This document shows, in pieces, positions 13,494 through 24,693 of a stretch of DNA of 24,693 nucleotides (positions are counted from its first letter, which is position 1; the number at the start of each line of letters is the position of its first letter). The DNA is from Verrucomicrobiota bacterium. Its GTDB lineage: Bacteria > Verrucomicrobiota > Verrucomicrobiia > Chthoniobacterales > UBA10450. The notes below the pieces were generated by a model that worked only from the letters and a program-made list of their open reading frames with translations, searched no databases and was not told the origin of the DNA. The stretch lies in NCBI GenBank assembly GCA_003217835.1, contig QHMQ01000140.1, positions 1-24,693 on the forward strand, in the 5' to 3' direction. A program made the position numbers and the translations under genes.

Positions 13494-14225
13494 CTAGGCA
13501 GACACGCCCGCCATTTCGACCTGCTCGCGGATTCGAGTTTCGCCGCTTGCCGAAACAATGGCGTCCACCAGCTTTTGTAGAATCACGCGAATGGCACGAA
13601 TTGCATCGTCGTTTCCGGCGATTGGATAATCGACCATCTCGGGATCCGCATTGGTATCGACGATCGCGACGACTGGAATCCCAAGACGTCGCGCCTCATT
13701 GACCGCGTTTTGCTCGCGTGTGGTGTCGATCACGACCAACGCATCGGGCAACTGCGACATCTCGATTATTCCATCGAGATTGCGACGGAGTTTCGCGGCC
13801 TCTCGATTCAATGCCGCCAATTCCTGTTTTCCCATTTTTTTGTATTCCGGCGATTGCTCGATCTGTTCGATGTATTTCAACCGACCGATGCTCTTGCGGA
13901 TAGTCGAGAGATTGGTCAGCGTCCCGCCAAGCCAGCGCTGATTGACGTAAAATTGTCCGCAAGCCATGGCCGCTTCTTTCACCGCTTCCTGCGCCTGCTT
14001 CTTGCAGCCCACAAACAAGATCTTCCCGCGGCGACGGGTCACCTCCTGCAAAAATTCGGTCGCACGATGCAATTGCTGCACGGTCTCATCGAGATTGATG
14101 ATATAAATTTGGTTCCGCTTCTCAAAGATAAAGGGCTTCATCTTCGGATTCCAGCGCTTGGTCTGGTGCCCAAAGTGGACCCCGGCCTCAAGGAGCTCAG
14201 GCACTAATTCTGGTGTATCAGCCAT
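13494..14225 (-). CDS. rpsB: 30S ribosomal protein S2
   Basis: S2 binds the 30S subunit and helps S1 attach. From the ATG at 14225 the product is 243 residues. It opens TPELVPELLEAGVHFGHQTKRWNPKMKPFI, of which LLEAGVHFGHQTxRWNPKM is the family hallmark. It continues with FVGCKKQAQEAV, NQRWLGGTLTN and PDALVVIDTTREQNAVNEAR, and closes with IPVVAIVDTNADPEMVDYPI and GNDDAIRAI. The frame runs up to a GTG at 14252, but the ATG fits the family start. The 148-bp leader to pduO shows a weak hairpin (GCGGC/GCCGC, 14349-14366) and no promoter that I trust. It is transcribed towards tsf, the normal pairing. Confidence 0.96.
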   Translation of the reverse strand: MADTPELVPELLEAGVHFGHQTKRWNPKMKPFIFEKRNQIYIINLDETVQQLHRATEFLQEVTRRRGKILFVGCKKQAQEAVKEAAMACGQFYVNQRWLGGTLTNLSTIRKSIGRLKYIEQIEQSPEYKKMGKQELAALNREAAKLRRNLDGIIEMSQLPDALVVIDTTREQNAVNEARRLGIPVVAIVDTNADPEMVDYPIAGNDDAIRAIRVILQKLVDAIVSASGETRIREQVEMAGVSA

Positions 14226-14373
14226 AAACAAATCGCGCCGGCCGAGCAGCACAGCGGACGGGGAAGATGCTACAACGCCTGCCGAAGTGCAACCGCAAAT
14301 TCGCCGTCTTCTAGACGTCGTTACTTACCGGACGATTGCCAATTTTTAGCGGCAAATTGCAGCCGCAAATCGA

Positions 14374-14866
14374 TCAGGATTTCTTTTCGCTGTAGCGCGC
14401 GAGAACCCAACAGAAATCGGACAGGCGATTCAAGTAGCGGAGAATTTCAGGACTCAAATTCTTCAAGGCGGCGACGCGACGCTCCGCATGTCGCGCCGTT
14501 GTGCGTGCGAAATCGAGTGCCGCGGAAACGACCGTTCCACCGGGGATTACCCAATCTTTCGGATAAAGCGATTTGTCTTTTTCAAGATCGACAATCACCC
14601 CACTGATGCGATCGATCATTTCGGCGCTCGTAAGCTTGAACTCATCCTTAACGTAGTTCGCCCATCACGACGATCAAATCTTTTTGGACCAACAGAATCT
14701 GGTCGGAAATGAATGCGTTTTCAGAAAACGCGCGCGCGAGGCCTAGCGCAGCGTTCAGTTCGTCAACGCAACCGTAGGCATTCACACGCGGATCGCTTTT
14801 AGAAACGCGCCGACCGTACATGAGCGACGTTTCGCCTTTATCACCGGTTTTGGTCACGATCGACAT
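14374..14866 (-). pseudogene. PduO-type cob(I)alamin adenosyltransferase, frameshifted
   Basis: Two adjacent frames encode the two halves of an ATP:cob(I)alamin adenosyltransferase, which makes coenzyme B12. The N-half (14648-14866) reads TKTGDKGETSLMYGRRVSKS, then DPRVNAYGCVDELNAALGLA, and stops after VVMGELR. The C-half lies one frame over and is open from the same point: NYVKDEFKLTSAEMIDRI, then WVIPGGTVVSAALDFART, then ARHAERR and YLNRLSDFCWVLAR, ending at 14374. Both halves hold the family's conserved motifs. Joined, they give roughly 165 residues against a usual 180-190. Compared with known members a few residues also seem missing at the join (about 14640-14660), so a small deletion of 3n+2 bases is more likely than a simple slip. 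It may be a real mutation or an assembly error. Confidence 0.75.
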
Positions 14867-14868
14867 AA

Positions 14869-14883
14869 GCCCTTCGGTAGGGC
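14869..14883 (-). promoter_or_regulatory. Hairpin covering the pduO ribosome binding site
   Basis: GCCCT (14869-14873) pairs with AGGGC (14879-14883) around five bases. On the minus strand the 3' arm holds AAGGGC, the only Shine-Dalgarno-like sequence, two bases before the ATG at 14866. Further short perfect hairpins lie upstream: GGCTC/GAGCC (14886-14899) and ATCGC/GCGAT (14907-14920). Confidence 0.35.
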
Positions 14884-14962
14884 GAGGCTCACGGGAGCCG
14901 ACGAAAATCGCAGACGCGATTACCGATAGGCTCTACAGAGTCTCTCCCGGCCGAAAGAGAGA

Positions 14963-14993
14963 AGAGGTTCCTCGACTTCGCCCGGAATGACAA
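14963..14993. repeat. 31-bp dispersed repeat, copy B
   Basis: This matches 3025-3055 at 28 of 31 positions (differences at the fifth, nineteenth and twentieth bases). It lies seven bases past the rpoC stop codon on the minus strand, as copy A does after lpxK. This copy has lost the GAC/GTC pairing of the inner stem. Confidence 0.7.
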
Positions 14994-15000
14994 GTAGCAC

Positions 15001-19125
<4,125 letters not shown>

Positions 19126-19155
19126 GATTATCTAAGGTAATTGTCGATTTGAAAA

Positions 19156-22100
19156 TTATGCGACGTTCTCAAGGAAACGGCTCGGCGCCTGCCCGCCGAC
19201 TTTGATGTCGAGGCCGAGGCTTTGCATTTCTTTGATGAGCACGTTGAAAGATTCGGGGGTGCCTGCCTCGAGCGAGTTATCGCCCTTGACGATTGATTCG
19301 TAGATGCGGGTCCGGCCTTGCACGTCATCAGATTTGACCGTGAGCAATTCCTGCAAGGTGTAAGCGGCGCCATAAGCTTCCAGAGCCCAGACTTCCATTT
19401 CGCCGAAACGCTGACCGCCGTACTGCGCCTTACCGCCAAGCGGCTGCTGCGTGACGAGTGAGTATGGGCCGACTGCCCGAGCATGGATTTTGTCCGCGAC
19501 CAAATGGCCAAGCTTCATCATGTAGATGTAACCAACAACAACTTCTTGATCGAAGGCGTCTCCCGTACGGCCATCAAAAAGCCGCGCTTTACCGGTTTCC
19601 TGCACCCAGGAGAACCCTTCCTTCTTCTTGGCGTCGTGCAGATATTCGCGAATCTTTTTCTCCGCGATTCCGTCAAAAACTGGAGTCGCCACTCTGAATC
19701 CAAGTGCCTTCGCCGCAACTCCGAGGTGCGTTTCCAAGACCTGACCGACATTCATGCGGCTTGGGACACCAAGCGGATTCAGCACTATCTCCACCGGGGT
19801 TCCATCCGCCAGGAAAGGCATATCTTCTTCCGGAACGATCCGCGCAACGACGCCTTTATTTCCGTGACGACCAGCCATCTTATCTCCGACGCTTAGCTTG
19901 CGCTTGCTCGCGATATAAACTTTGACCTGCTTGATGATGCCGGGATCGATATCGTCGCCGCTCTCCACCCGATCCATCGCACGCTCGCGTTCGAGCTCCA
20001 GCTCCGCGAACTTGTTCTCATACGAGCCGATGATTTCACGGATCTTGTTACGGATCGGACTCGGATCGATCTCGATGTGATCGTGAACTATCGCGAGCTT
20101 CCGCAATAATGTCTTGGTAATCTTGCGATTAGCCGGGATAATGATTTCGCCGGTCTCGGCATTAACGACATCAAGCGGGATTTTTTCACCGAGCAGAATA
20201 TTTGAAAGCGAATCTGTCAGTTGCTCGGTCAGCTCGTCTTTTTTGCGCTTATGTTCTTCATTGATCGTCTTGAGCTGCCGCTTTGTTTCGGTCGGCGTGA
20301 GCTTTTCGCGGGAAACTTCGCGACGCGATGAAACCTTTACATCCATCACAATGCCGTAGGTTCCAGACGGAACGGTGAGCGACGTATCTTTTACGTCGGC
20401 GGCTTTTTCGCCAAAAATCGCTCGGAGGAGACGTTCCTCCGGCGCCAACTCGGTTTCGCTCTTCGGCGTAATTTTACCGACGAGAATGTCGCCTGGCTTC
20501 ACTTCGGCGCCGACCCGCACTACACCATCGGGGCCGAGATTACGCAAGGCCTCCTCACTAACATTTGGAATGTCGCGTGTAATTTCTTCCGGTCCCAACT
20601 TCGTATCGCGCGCCCCGATCTCGAATTCGTCAATGTGGATGGAAGTATAAATATCCTCCTTCACCACCTTCTCTGAAATCATGATGGCGTCTTCGAAGTT
20701 GTACCCGTTCCAGGGCATGAACGCGACAAGCACGTTTCGGCCCAGCGCGAGCTCGCCCTGATCGGTGTTCGGACCATCGGCGATAACTTGCCCGCGCTTC
20801 ACATGCTGGCCTTTGCGGACGATCGGCTTCTGGTTCACGCACGTGCCGGCATTTGAGCGCATGAATTTTCGCAGCTCGTAAACGTGAATTCCCGCTTCCG
20901 CGTTCGTTTTTAATTTCTTTTTGCTCTCCGGCAGATGTCCATCCTTGGTGACGACTATTTGGTCTGCCGTAACGGAGGCGACCTTGCCGCCGTCGGTTGC
21001 AAGAACAACGGCATGCGAATCGCGCGCTACTTTCCCCTCCAAGCCGGTCCCGACTAGTGGCGACTCCGAAACAATGAGCGGCACACCCTGACGCTGCATG
21101 TTGGAGCCCATGAGCGCACGGTTTGCATCGTCGTGCTCGAGGAATGGGATCAAACCCGCTGCCACCGATACAAGTTGCTTCGGAGATACATCCATGTAAT
21201 GCACCTTCGACGGGTCGACTTCGAGGAAGTCCCCACGATAGCGCACCGAGACTTTTTCCCCGGTAAAATGCCCTCGCCCGTCTATCGGCGCATTCGCCTG
21301 CGCGACGAGAAAACTCTCTTCGCGATCACCCGTGAGATAATCAACTTGATCCGTCACGCGACCCTTTTCTACCTTGCGATAAGGCGTTTCGATAAAACCG
21401 AATTCGTTGATGCGCGCGAAGGTGCTCATCGAACTGATCAAACCGATGTTCGGACCCTCCGGTGTCTCGATCGGACAAATGCGGCCGTAGTGAGACGGAT
21501 GAACGTCGCGCACCTCGAACCCCGCGCGTTCACGGCTTAGACCCCCGGGTCCGAGCGCGGACAAGCGACGTTTGTGCGTCAATTCCGCCAGCGGATTCGT
21601 CTGATCCATGAACTGGGAAAGCTGCGATCGGCCAAAGAAATCGCGGATGACCGCGCTCAGCGCTTTTGGATTGATCAGCTTCTGCGGCGTCATTCCGTCC
21701 ACGTTGATGTCGAATAGCGTCATACGCTCCTTGACCAGACGTTCGGTGCGAGCAAGACCGACGCGACATTGATTGGCCAGCAATTCACCCACCGTGCGCA
21801 CGCGACGACTCCCCAGATGATCGATGTCGTCAAGCGTGCCTTCGCCCCGGCGCAGACTGATCAAATACTTGATTGCCGCGATAAAATCTTTGTCGGTCAA
21901 AATACGCTCACTCGAATCGACATTAATCCCAAGTTTCTGATTGATTTTGTAACGGCCGACGCGTCCAAGATCATATTTCTTTGGATCGAAAAAGAGCCTC
22001 TTGAGCAAAGCGCGAGCATTGGCCACAGTCGGCGGATCGCCCGGGCGAAGACGCCGGTAAATGTCCTTGAGCGCTTCTTCCTGGTCGTGCGCCGGATCTT

Positions 22101-22953
22101 TCCTAAGCGCCTTCACGACCGTGTCATCGTGCGAAATATCGATCACTTTCACATCGTGAACCTTGAGTGCCATTATCTGGCGGACTGTCGCTAGAGTGAG
22201 GGGTTCGAAGGCGCGCGCGACCGTCACCTCGCCATCGCGGATCTCCGCGGTGAGCACTTTGGTGGCCAGCTTCTCCTCGTCGAGCTTGTCGCTCAGCTTA
22301 AGATTCTCGATGTTGTAAAAGAGTTTAATGACTTCTTCGTCGGAGCCGTAGCCAAGCGCGCGCAGGAAAGTGGTGGCGAGAAATTTGCGGCGGCGCTTGC
22401 GTCGATCGAGATAGATATAAAGTAGATCGGCCGTATCAAATTGGACCTCAATCCAGGAACCCCGGTCTGGAATGATGCGGAAGCTGTAGAGCACTTTCCC
22501 GTTGAGGTGGATTGTGGATTCAAAAGCGATCCCTGGAGAACGATGCAGTTGGCTGACTACGACACGCTCCGCACCGTTGATCACGAAAGTGCCTTGCGGC
22601 GTCATGAGCGGAATTTCGCCCATGTAAACTTTCTCTTCCTTCGTCCCCTTTTCCTCGCGTAATTGGAAAGTGACGTGCAGCGGCGCGCTGTAAGTTTGGC
22701 CTTCGCGTTGCGCCTCCAGCGCGCTCAATTTTGGCTCGCCGATCTCGTAATGACTAAAATCGAGCACCGCCTTTTCATCGTAGCTTTCGATCGGAAAGAC
22801 CTCTTTGAAAACCGCCTGCAGCCCATGATTTTTCCGTTTGGAAAATGGGACGTCTTTTTGCAGGAAATCGACGTATGAATTGAGCTGAACCTCAATCAGA
22901 TTCGGTGGCTCGATACCTTCTTTAATGCTTCCGAAGTAAATGCGTTCCGACAT
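19156..22953 (-). CDS. rpoB: RNA polymerase beta subunit
   Basis: The beta subunit forms the RNA-exit and rifampicin-binding half of the polymerase active centre. From the ATG at 22953 (MSERIYFGSIKEGIEPP) it is 1265 residues. The frame is open to 23061, but those 36 codons (MGSLLRPSPVADPV...) are unlike any RpoB N-terminus and overlap the leader hairpin. The rifampicin pocket reads SQLSQFMDQTNPLAELTHKRR then LSALGPGG. Asp450, His460 and Ser465 equal the sensitive residues Asp516, His526 and Ser531 of E. coli. The positions of Asn518 and Ser522 are Thr and Ala, which I believe are natural in other phyla. The C-terminal half has SVGDKMAGRHGNKGVV and QPLGGKAQYGGQRFGEMEVWAL. It is transcribed with rpoC. 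Confidence 0.98.
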   Translation of the reverse strand: MSERIYFGSIKEGIEPPNLIEVQLNSYVDFLQKDVPFSKRKNHGLQAVFKEVFPIESYDEKAVLDFSHYEIGEPKLSALEAQREGQTYSAPLHVTFQLREEKGTKEEKVYMGEIPLMTPQGTFVINGAERVVVSQLHRSPGIAFESTIHLNGKVLYSFRIIPDRGSWIEVQFDTADLLYIYLDRRKRRRKFLATTFLRALGYGSDEEVIKLFYNIENLKLSDKLDEEKLATKVLTAEIRDGEVTVARAFEPLTLATVRQIMALKVHDVKVIDISHDDTVVKALRKDPAHDQEEALKDIYRRLRPGDPPTVANARALLKRLFFDPKKYDLGRVGRYKINQKLGINVDSSERILTDKDFIAAIKYLISLRRGEGTLDDIDHLGSRRVRTVGELLANQCRVGLARTERLVKERMTLFDINVDGMTPQKLINPKALSAVIRDFFGRSQLSQFMDQTNPLAELTHKRRLSALGPGGLSRERAGFEVRDVHPSHYGRICPIETPEGPNIGLISSMSTFARINEFGFIETPYRKVEKGRVTDQVDYLTGDREESFLVAQANAPIDGRGHFTGEKVSVRYRGDFLEVDPSKVHYMDVSPKQLVSVAAGLIPFLEHDDANRALMGSNMQRQGVPLIVSESPLVGTGLEGKVARDSHAVVLATDGGKVASVTADQIVVTKDGHLPESKKKLKTNAEAGIHVYELRKFMRSNAGTCVNQKPIVRKGQHVKRGQVIADGPNTDQGELALGRNVLVAFMPWNGYNFEDAIMISEKVVKEDIYTSIHIDEFEIGARDTKLGPEEITRDIPNVSEEALRNLGPDGVVRVGAEVKPGDILVGKITPKSETELAPEERLLRAIFGEKAADVKDTSLTVPSGTYGIVMDVKVSSRREVSREKLTPTETKRQLKTINEEHKRKKDELTEQLTDSLSNILLGEKIPLDVVNAETGEIIIPANRKITKTLLRKLAIVHDHIEIDPSPIRNKIREIIGSYENKFAELELERERAMDRVESGDDIDPGIIKQVKVYIASKRKLSVGDKMAGRHGNKGVVARIVPEEDMPFLADGTPVEIVLNPLGVPSRMNVGQVLETHLGVAAKALGFRVATPVFDGIAEKKIREYLHDAKKKEGFSWVQETGKARLFDGRTGDAFDQEVVVGYIYMMKLGHLVADKIHARAVGPYSLVTQQPLGGKAQYGGQRFGEMEVWALEAYGAAYTLQELLTVKSDDVQGRTRIYESIVKGDNSLEAGTPESFNVLIKEMQSLGLDIKVGGQAPSRFLENVA

Positions 22954-22982
22954 AATGACTAGACCAAGGGTTAACCTCGCAG

Positions 22983-23004
22983 CGGCCACCCCAAATAGTG
23001 GCCG
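22983..23004 (-). other. Leader hairpin before rpoB
   Basis: CGGCCAC (22983-22989) and GTGGCCG (22998-23004) are perfect 7-bp arms around an eight-base loop, 29 bases upstream of the rpoB ATG. With no T run it is more likely a leader structure than a terminator. Confidence 0.4.
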
Positions 23005-23048
23005 ACACGGGCAAGATTTTACGGGATCAGCGACGGGCGAGGGGCGCA

Positions 23049-23077
23049 ACAATGACCCCAAAACAGCGGCTTGTCAA
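23049..23077 (-). promoter_or_regulatory. Possible internal rpoBC promoter
   Basis: A consensus TTGACA (23072-23077 on the minus strand) lies 17 bp upstream of CATTGT (23049-23054). The -35 is perfect and the -10 is poor (three of six). It lies past the rplL terminator hairpin and about 95 bp before rpoB, so it could give rpoBC its own initiation. Confidence 0.35.
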
Positions 23078-23175
23078 ATCGACCTCCACCGTTCCGTTGC
23101 CAGTTTTGTATCTTGCCGTCGAGTGCCGGGTTAAAAATAAGTCTGCCTATCTCTAACGAAATTTGAAGTTAAGCG

Positions 23176-23215
23176 AAAACGGCCGCCGCGCAAGACATTT
23201 ATGCGACGGCGGCCG
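23176..23215 (-). terminator. rplL-rpoB attenuator-like terminator
   Basis: CGGCCGCCG (23180-23188) and CGGCGGCCG (23207-23215) are perfect 9-bp GC arms, extended by CGC/GCG with one bulged base. On the minus strand the stem is followed by TTTT (23176-23179). It starts 11 bp after the rplL stop. Its position equals that of the partial terminator between rplL and rpoB in E. coli, which lowers polymerase synthesis relative to ribosomal proteins. Confidence 0.75.
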
Positions 23216-23226
23216 GGAAAAACCAA

Positions 23227-23622
23227 TTATTTGATTTCGACCTTCGCCCCAGCCGCCTCGATCTTTTTCTTCATCTCGTCGGCTTCCTGCTTGGTCACGC
23301 CTTCCTTAATTGTTTTGGGAGCTCCTTCGACCAGCGCCTTGGCCTCCGCCAATCCAAGTCCGGGCACGGCACCCCGGACTTCTTTAATTACGGCAATCTT
23401 ATTCGAACCCATTTCTGTTAGGACAACTTCGAATGTGCTTTTTTCTTCGGCTGGCGCCGCTGCTGCGCCTCCGCCGGGCCCGCCTGCTGCAGGACTAGCT
23501 GCTGCTGCCACGGGAGCAGCCGCGCTCACGCCCCATTTTTCTTCGAGCTGTTTCACCAATCCAGCAATCTCGAGAACGGTCAGGCCGCTGAGTTGCTCCA
23601 CCAATTTATCTGTATCTGCCAT
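23227..23622 (-). CDS. rplL: 50S ribosomal protein L7/L12
   Basis: L12 forms the multi-copy ribosomal stalk that recruits translation factors. The 131-residue product has the N-terminal dimerisation helices (TDKLVEQLSGLTVLEIAGLV, KQLEEKWGV), an unusually Ala/Gly/Pro-rich hinge (about residues 33-59), and the C-terminal factor-binding domain. That domain includes KSTFEVVLTEMGSNKIAVIK, GLGLAEAKALVEGAP and ADEMKKKIEAAGAKVEI. The length is slightly above the usual 120-128 because of the hinge. A GAGGA lies eight to nine bases before the ATG at 23622, one of the few good ribosome binding sites in the window, which suits a protein needed in several copies per ribosome. It lies between rplJ and the attenuator hairpin. 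Confidence 0.97.
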   Translation of the reverse strand: MADTDKLVEQLSGLTVLEIAGLVKQLEEKWGVSAAAPVAAAASPAAGGPGGGAAAAPAEEKSTFEVVLTEMGSNKIAVIKEVRGAVPGLGLAEAKALVEGAPKTIKEGVTKQEADEMKKKIEAAGAKVEIK

Positions 23623-23711
23623 TTTCTTTTCCTCGGTTCGCCGCCTCCGAAAGCCTTCGAAGAATTAAGGCCGACAGCCATCAGCCCGGACGTTTTTTTG
23701 GTTTACTTCCA

Positions 23712-23729
23712 CTCCCGCCATCACGGGAG
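23712..23729 (-). other. Hairpin in the rplJ-rplL spacer
   Basis: CTCCCG (23712-23717) and CGGGAG (23724-23729) are perfect arms around six bases, just past the rplJ stop. There is no T run on the minus strand. The spacer is 115 bp, long for this operon, and could hold a site that balances L10 and L12 output. Confidence 0.4.
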
Positions 23730-23737
23730 GAAATTCT

Positions 23738-24271
23738 TTACGTCGCTGCTTGTGCGGACGCGCCCTCCTGTTCAGATTTCGCTCTTAGGAGCCGCGCCAG
23801 GGCAGACGCTGGTTCGTTCAATAAACGTACCAGACGCGTCGCCGGAGAAAGGAGCAGCCCTAGTAATTGCGCCTGCAAAATTTCGCGCGGCGGAAGGTCG
23901 GCCAATATTTCCAATTCTGTCGTGGAGAGAACGGTGCGATCGACAAACCCAATCTTCAGCGCGGCGATTTTAAATTCGGCCGCAAATGTCTTAAAAATTT
24001 TAGCAACTGGCGCCACATCATTTTCACCCGTCACGACAGCAGTCTGGCCAATTAACGTCTCGCTCATATGGGGAAAACCGGAATCAGTCATCGCGCGTTT
24101 AAGAAAATTATTTTTCACTACGTGCACCTCCGCCCCTGCAGGCGCGAGCCGGTTTCGTAATTCGCCAAAATCGCCGACCTTCATGCGTTGGTAATCGGTC
24201 ACGAGCACAAACGGTGAGCGCTTCAATTTCTCGGAGAGATCTGAAACGATGCTGGTTTTTTCTGGTCTCAT
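23738..24271 (-). CDS. rplJ: 50S ribosomal protein L10
   Basis: L10 anchors the L12 dimers to the 23S rRNA. The 177-residue protein opens MRPEKTSIVSDLSEKLKRSPF and shows the family blocks VTDYQRMKVGDFGELRNRL, GAEVHVVKNNFLKRAM and ALKIGFVDRTVLSTTELEILA. The C-terminal helix that binds L12 (ATRLVRLLNEPASALARLLRA) is present. The final QEGASAQAAT is disordered. The start is the ATG at 24271, without a Shine-Dalgarno. It lies 31 bp after rplA, which leaves no room for the long L10-binding leader that precedes rplJ in E. coli. Confidence 0.96.
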   Translation of the reverse strand: MRPEKTSIVSDLSEKLKRSPFVLVTDYQRMKVGDFGELRNRLAPAGAEVHVVKNNFLKRAMTDSGFPHMSETLIGQTAVVTGENDVAPVAKIFKTFAAEFKIAALKIGFVDRTVLSTTELEILADLPPREILQAQLLGLLLSPATRLVRLLNEPASALARLLRAKSEQEGASAQAAT

Positions 24272-24302
24272 GATGGCGATCTAGGATTGTCGATTCTTCT
24301 GC

Positions 24303-24693
24303 CTACACTCTCAAGTACGGCGCTGGATCGACATGCACACCGGGGGACATTGTCGCACTGATTGTCACACTTTCCAGGTAATGTCCTTTCGCGGTCACCG
24401 GACGCGCCCGGACGACGGCCTCGATCACCGCGTTTCCGTTTTCGACGAGCGCGTTTTCTTCAAATGAAAATTTTCCAACCGGTACCGCGACATTGCCGTT
24501 CTTATCCAGCTTAAACTCGACGCGACCAGCCTTTACTTCCTGCACCGCCTTCGCTATGTCATCGGTCACGGTCCCAGCCTTCGGATTCGGCATTAATCCG
24601 CGCGGTCCTAAAACTTTTCCAAGCTTGCGCACCTCCGCCATCGCCGTCGGCGTGGCAATTGCCACATCGAAATCCTGAAAGCCTTCCTGACAT
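24303..24693 (-). CDS. rplA: 50S ribosomal protein L1, C-terminal part
   Basis: The C-terminal 129 residues of L1 are present; the gene continues past the right edge. L1 binds the 23S rRNA stalk and represses its own operon in many bacteria. The visible frame reads CQEGFQDFDVAIATPTAM, then AEVRKLGKVLGPRGLMPNPK (the GxxLGPRGLMPNPKxGT signature), AGTVTDDIAKAVQEVKAGRV, EFKLDKNGNVAVPVGK and the final strand HYLESVTISATMSPGVHVDP. The GTG at 24665 is an internal codon, not the start, because conserved sequence continues upstream of it. It heads the visible rplA-rplJ-rplL-rpoBC order. Confidence 0.95.
   Translation of the reverse strand, partial: CQEGFQDFDVAIATPTAMAEVRKLGKVLGPRGLMPNPKAGTVTDDIAKAVQEVKAGRVEFKLDKNGNVAVPVGKFSFEENALVENGNAVIEAVVRARPVTAKGHYLESVTISATMSPGVHVDPAPYLRV

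Noticed and set aside
14867..15000. Cobalamin riboswitch upstream of the adenosyltransferase gene
   Set aside because: The conserved GCCACTG and B12-box sequences are absent and the region is shorter than a typical riboswitch; part of it is the dispersed repeat.
19156..22953. Rifampicin resistance alleles in RpoB
   Set aside because: The key positions (equivalents of Asp516, His526 and Ser531) are wild type; the Thr and Ala at the 518 and 522 equivalents look like natural variation.
22954..23061. N-terminal extension of RpoB from 23061
   Set aside because: The 36 extra residues are unlike any RpoB and cover the leader hairpin and the candidate promoter; the family start MSERIYFG lies at 22953.

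Overview
This 24.7 kb chromosomal segment is gene-dense. I think it comes from a Gram-negative soil-type bacterium of the Verrucomicrobiota. LpxK implies lipid A synthesis. The RNA polymerase and ribosomal proteins are bacterial, Shine-Dalgarno sequences are mostly weak or absent, and several small accessory proteins have a style I associate with Verrucomicrobiota. The phylum is an inference from protein character, not from a search. No stretch over 300 bases lacks a gene; the longest gap is the 273 bp between rplL and rpoB.

Left block (1-5119, all minus strand): the start of a SLOG-type putative molybdenum-carrier protein that runs off the window edge, three cupins (two of them close paralogues), a small membrane protein of the CBU_0592 type, a stand-alone LigD-type polymerase, lpxK and thrB. 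A divergent gap separates these from the only plus-strand block (5251-8614): an RlmI-like methyltransferase, a small membrane protein, a secreted protein whose C-terminus looks frameshifted, and tyrS. A dodecin gene sits inside this block on the minus strand.

Right block (8686-24693, all minus strand; transcription runs from high to low coordinates): rplA (partial), rplJ, rplL, an attenuator-like hairpin, rpoB, rpoC, a frameshifted pduO-type cobalamin adenosyltransferase, rpsB, tsf, the phosphoesterase-ligase half of LigD, purS-purQ-bioD with overlapping ends, and a START/SRPBCC-like protein. The informational genes form the usual L1-L10-L12-beta-beta' cluster. It is followed by pduO and rpsB-tsf, not by the str operon.

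Themes worth following: LigD is split into two genes about 8 kb apart. Two genes appear broken by frameshifts. The short gaps carry several small repeats: a 31-bp dispersed repeat placed just after two stop codons, two roughly 60-bp elements sharing GTAGCGGC ends, and three degenerate 7-8 bp tandem arrays at gene boundaries. I found no CRISPR array, transposase, prophage, tRNA or rRNA gene, and no clear new multi-gene defence or biosynthetic system.
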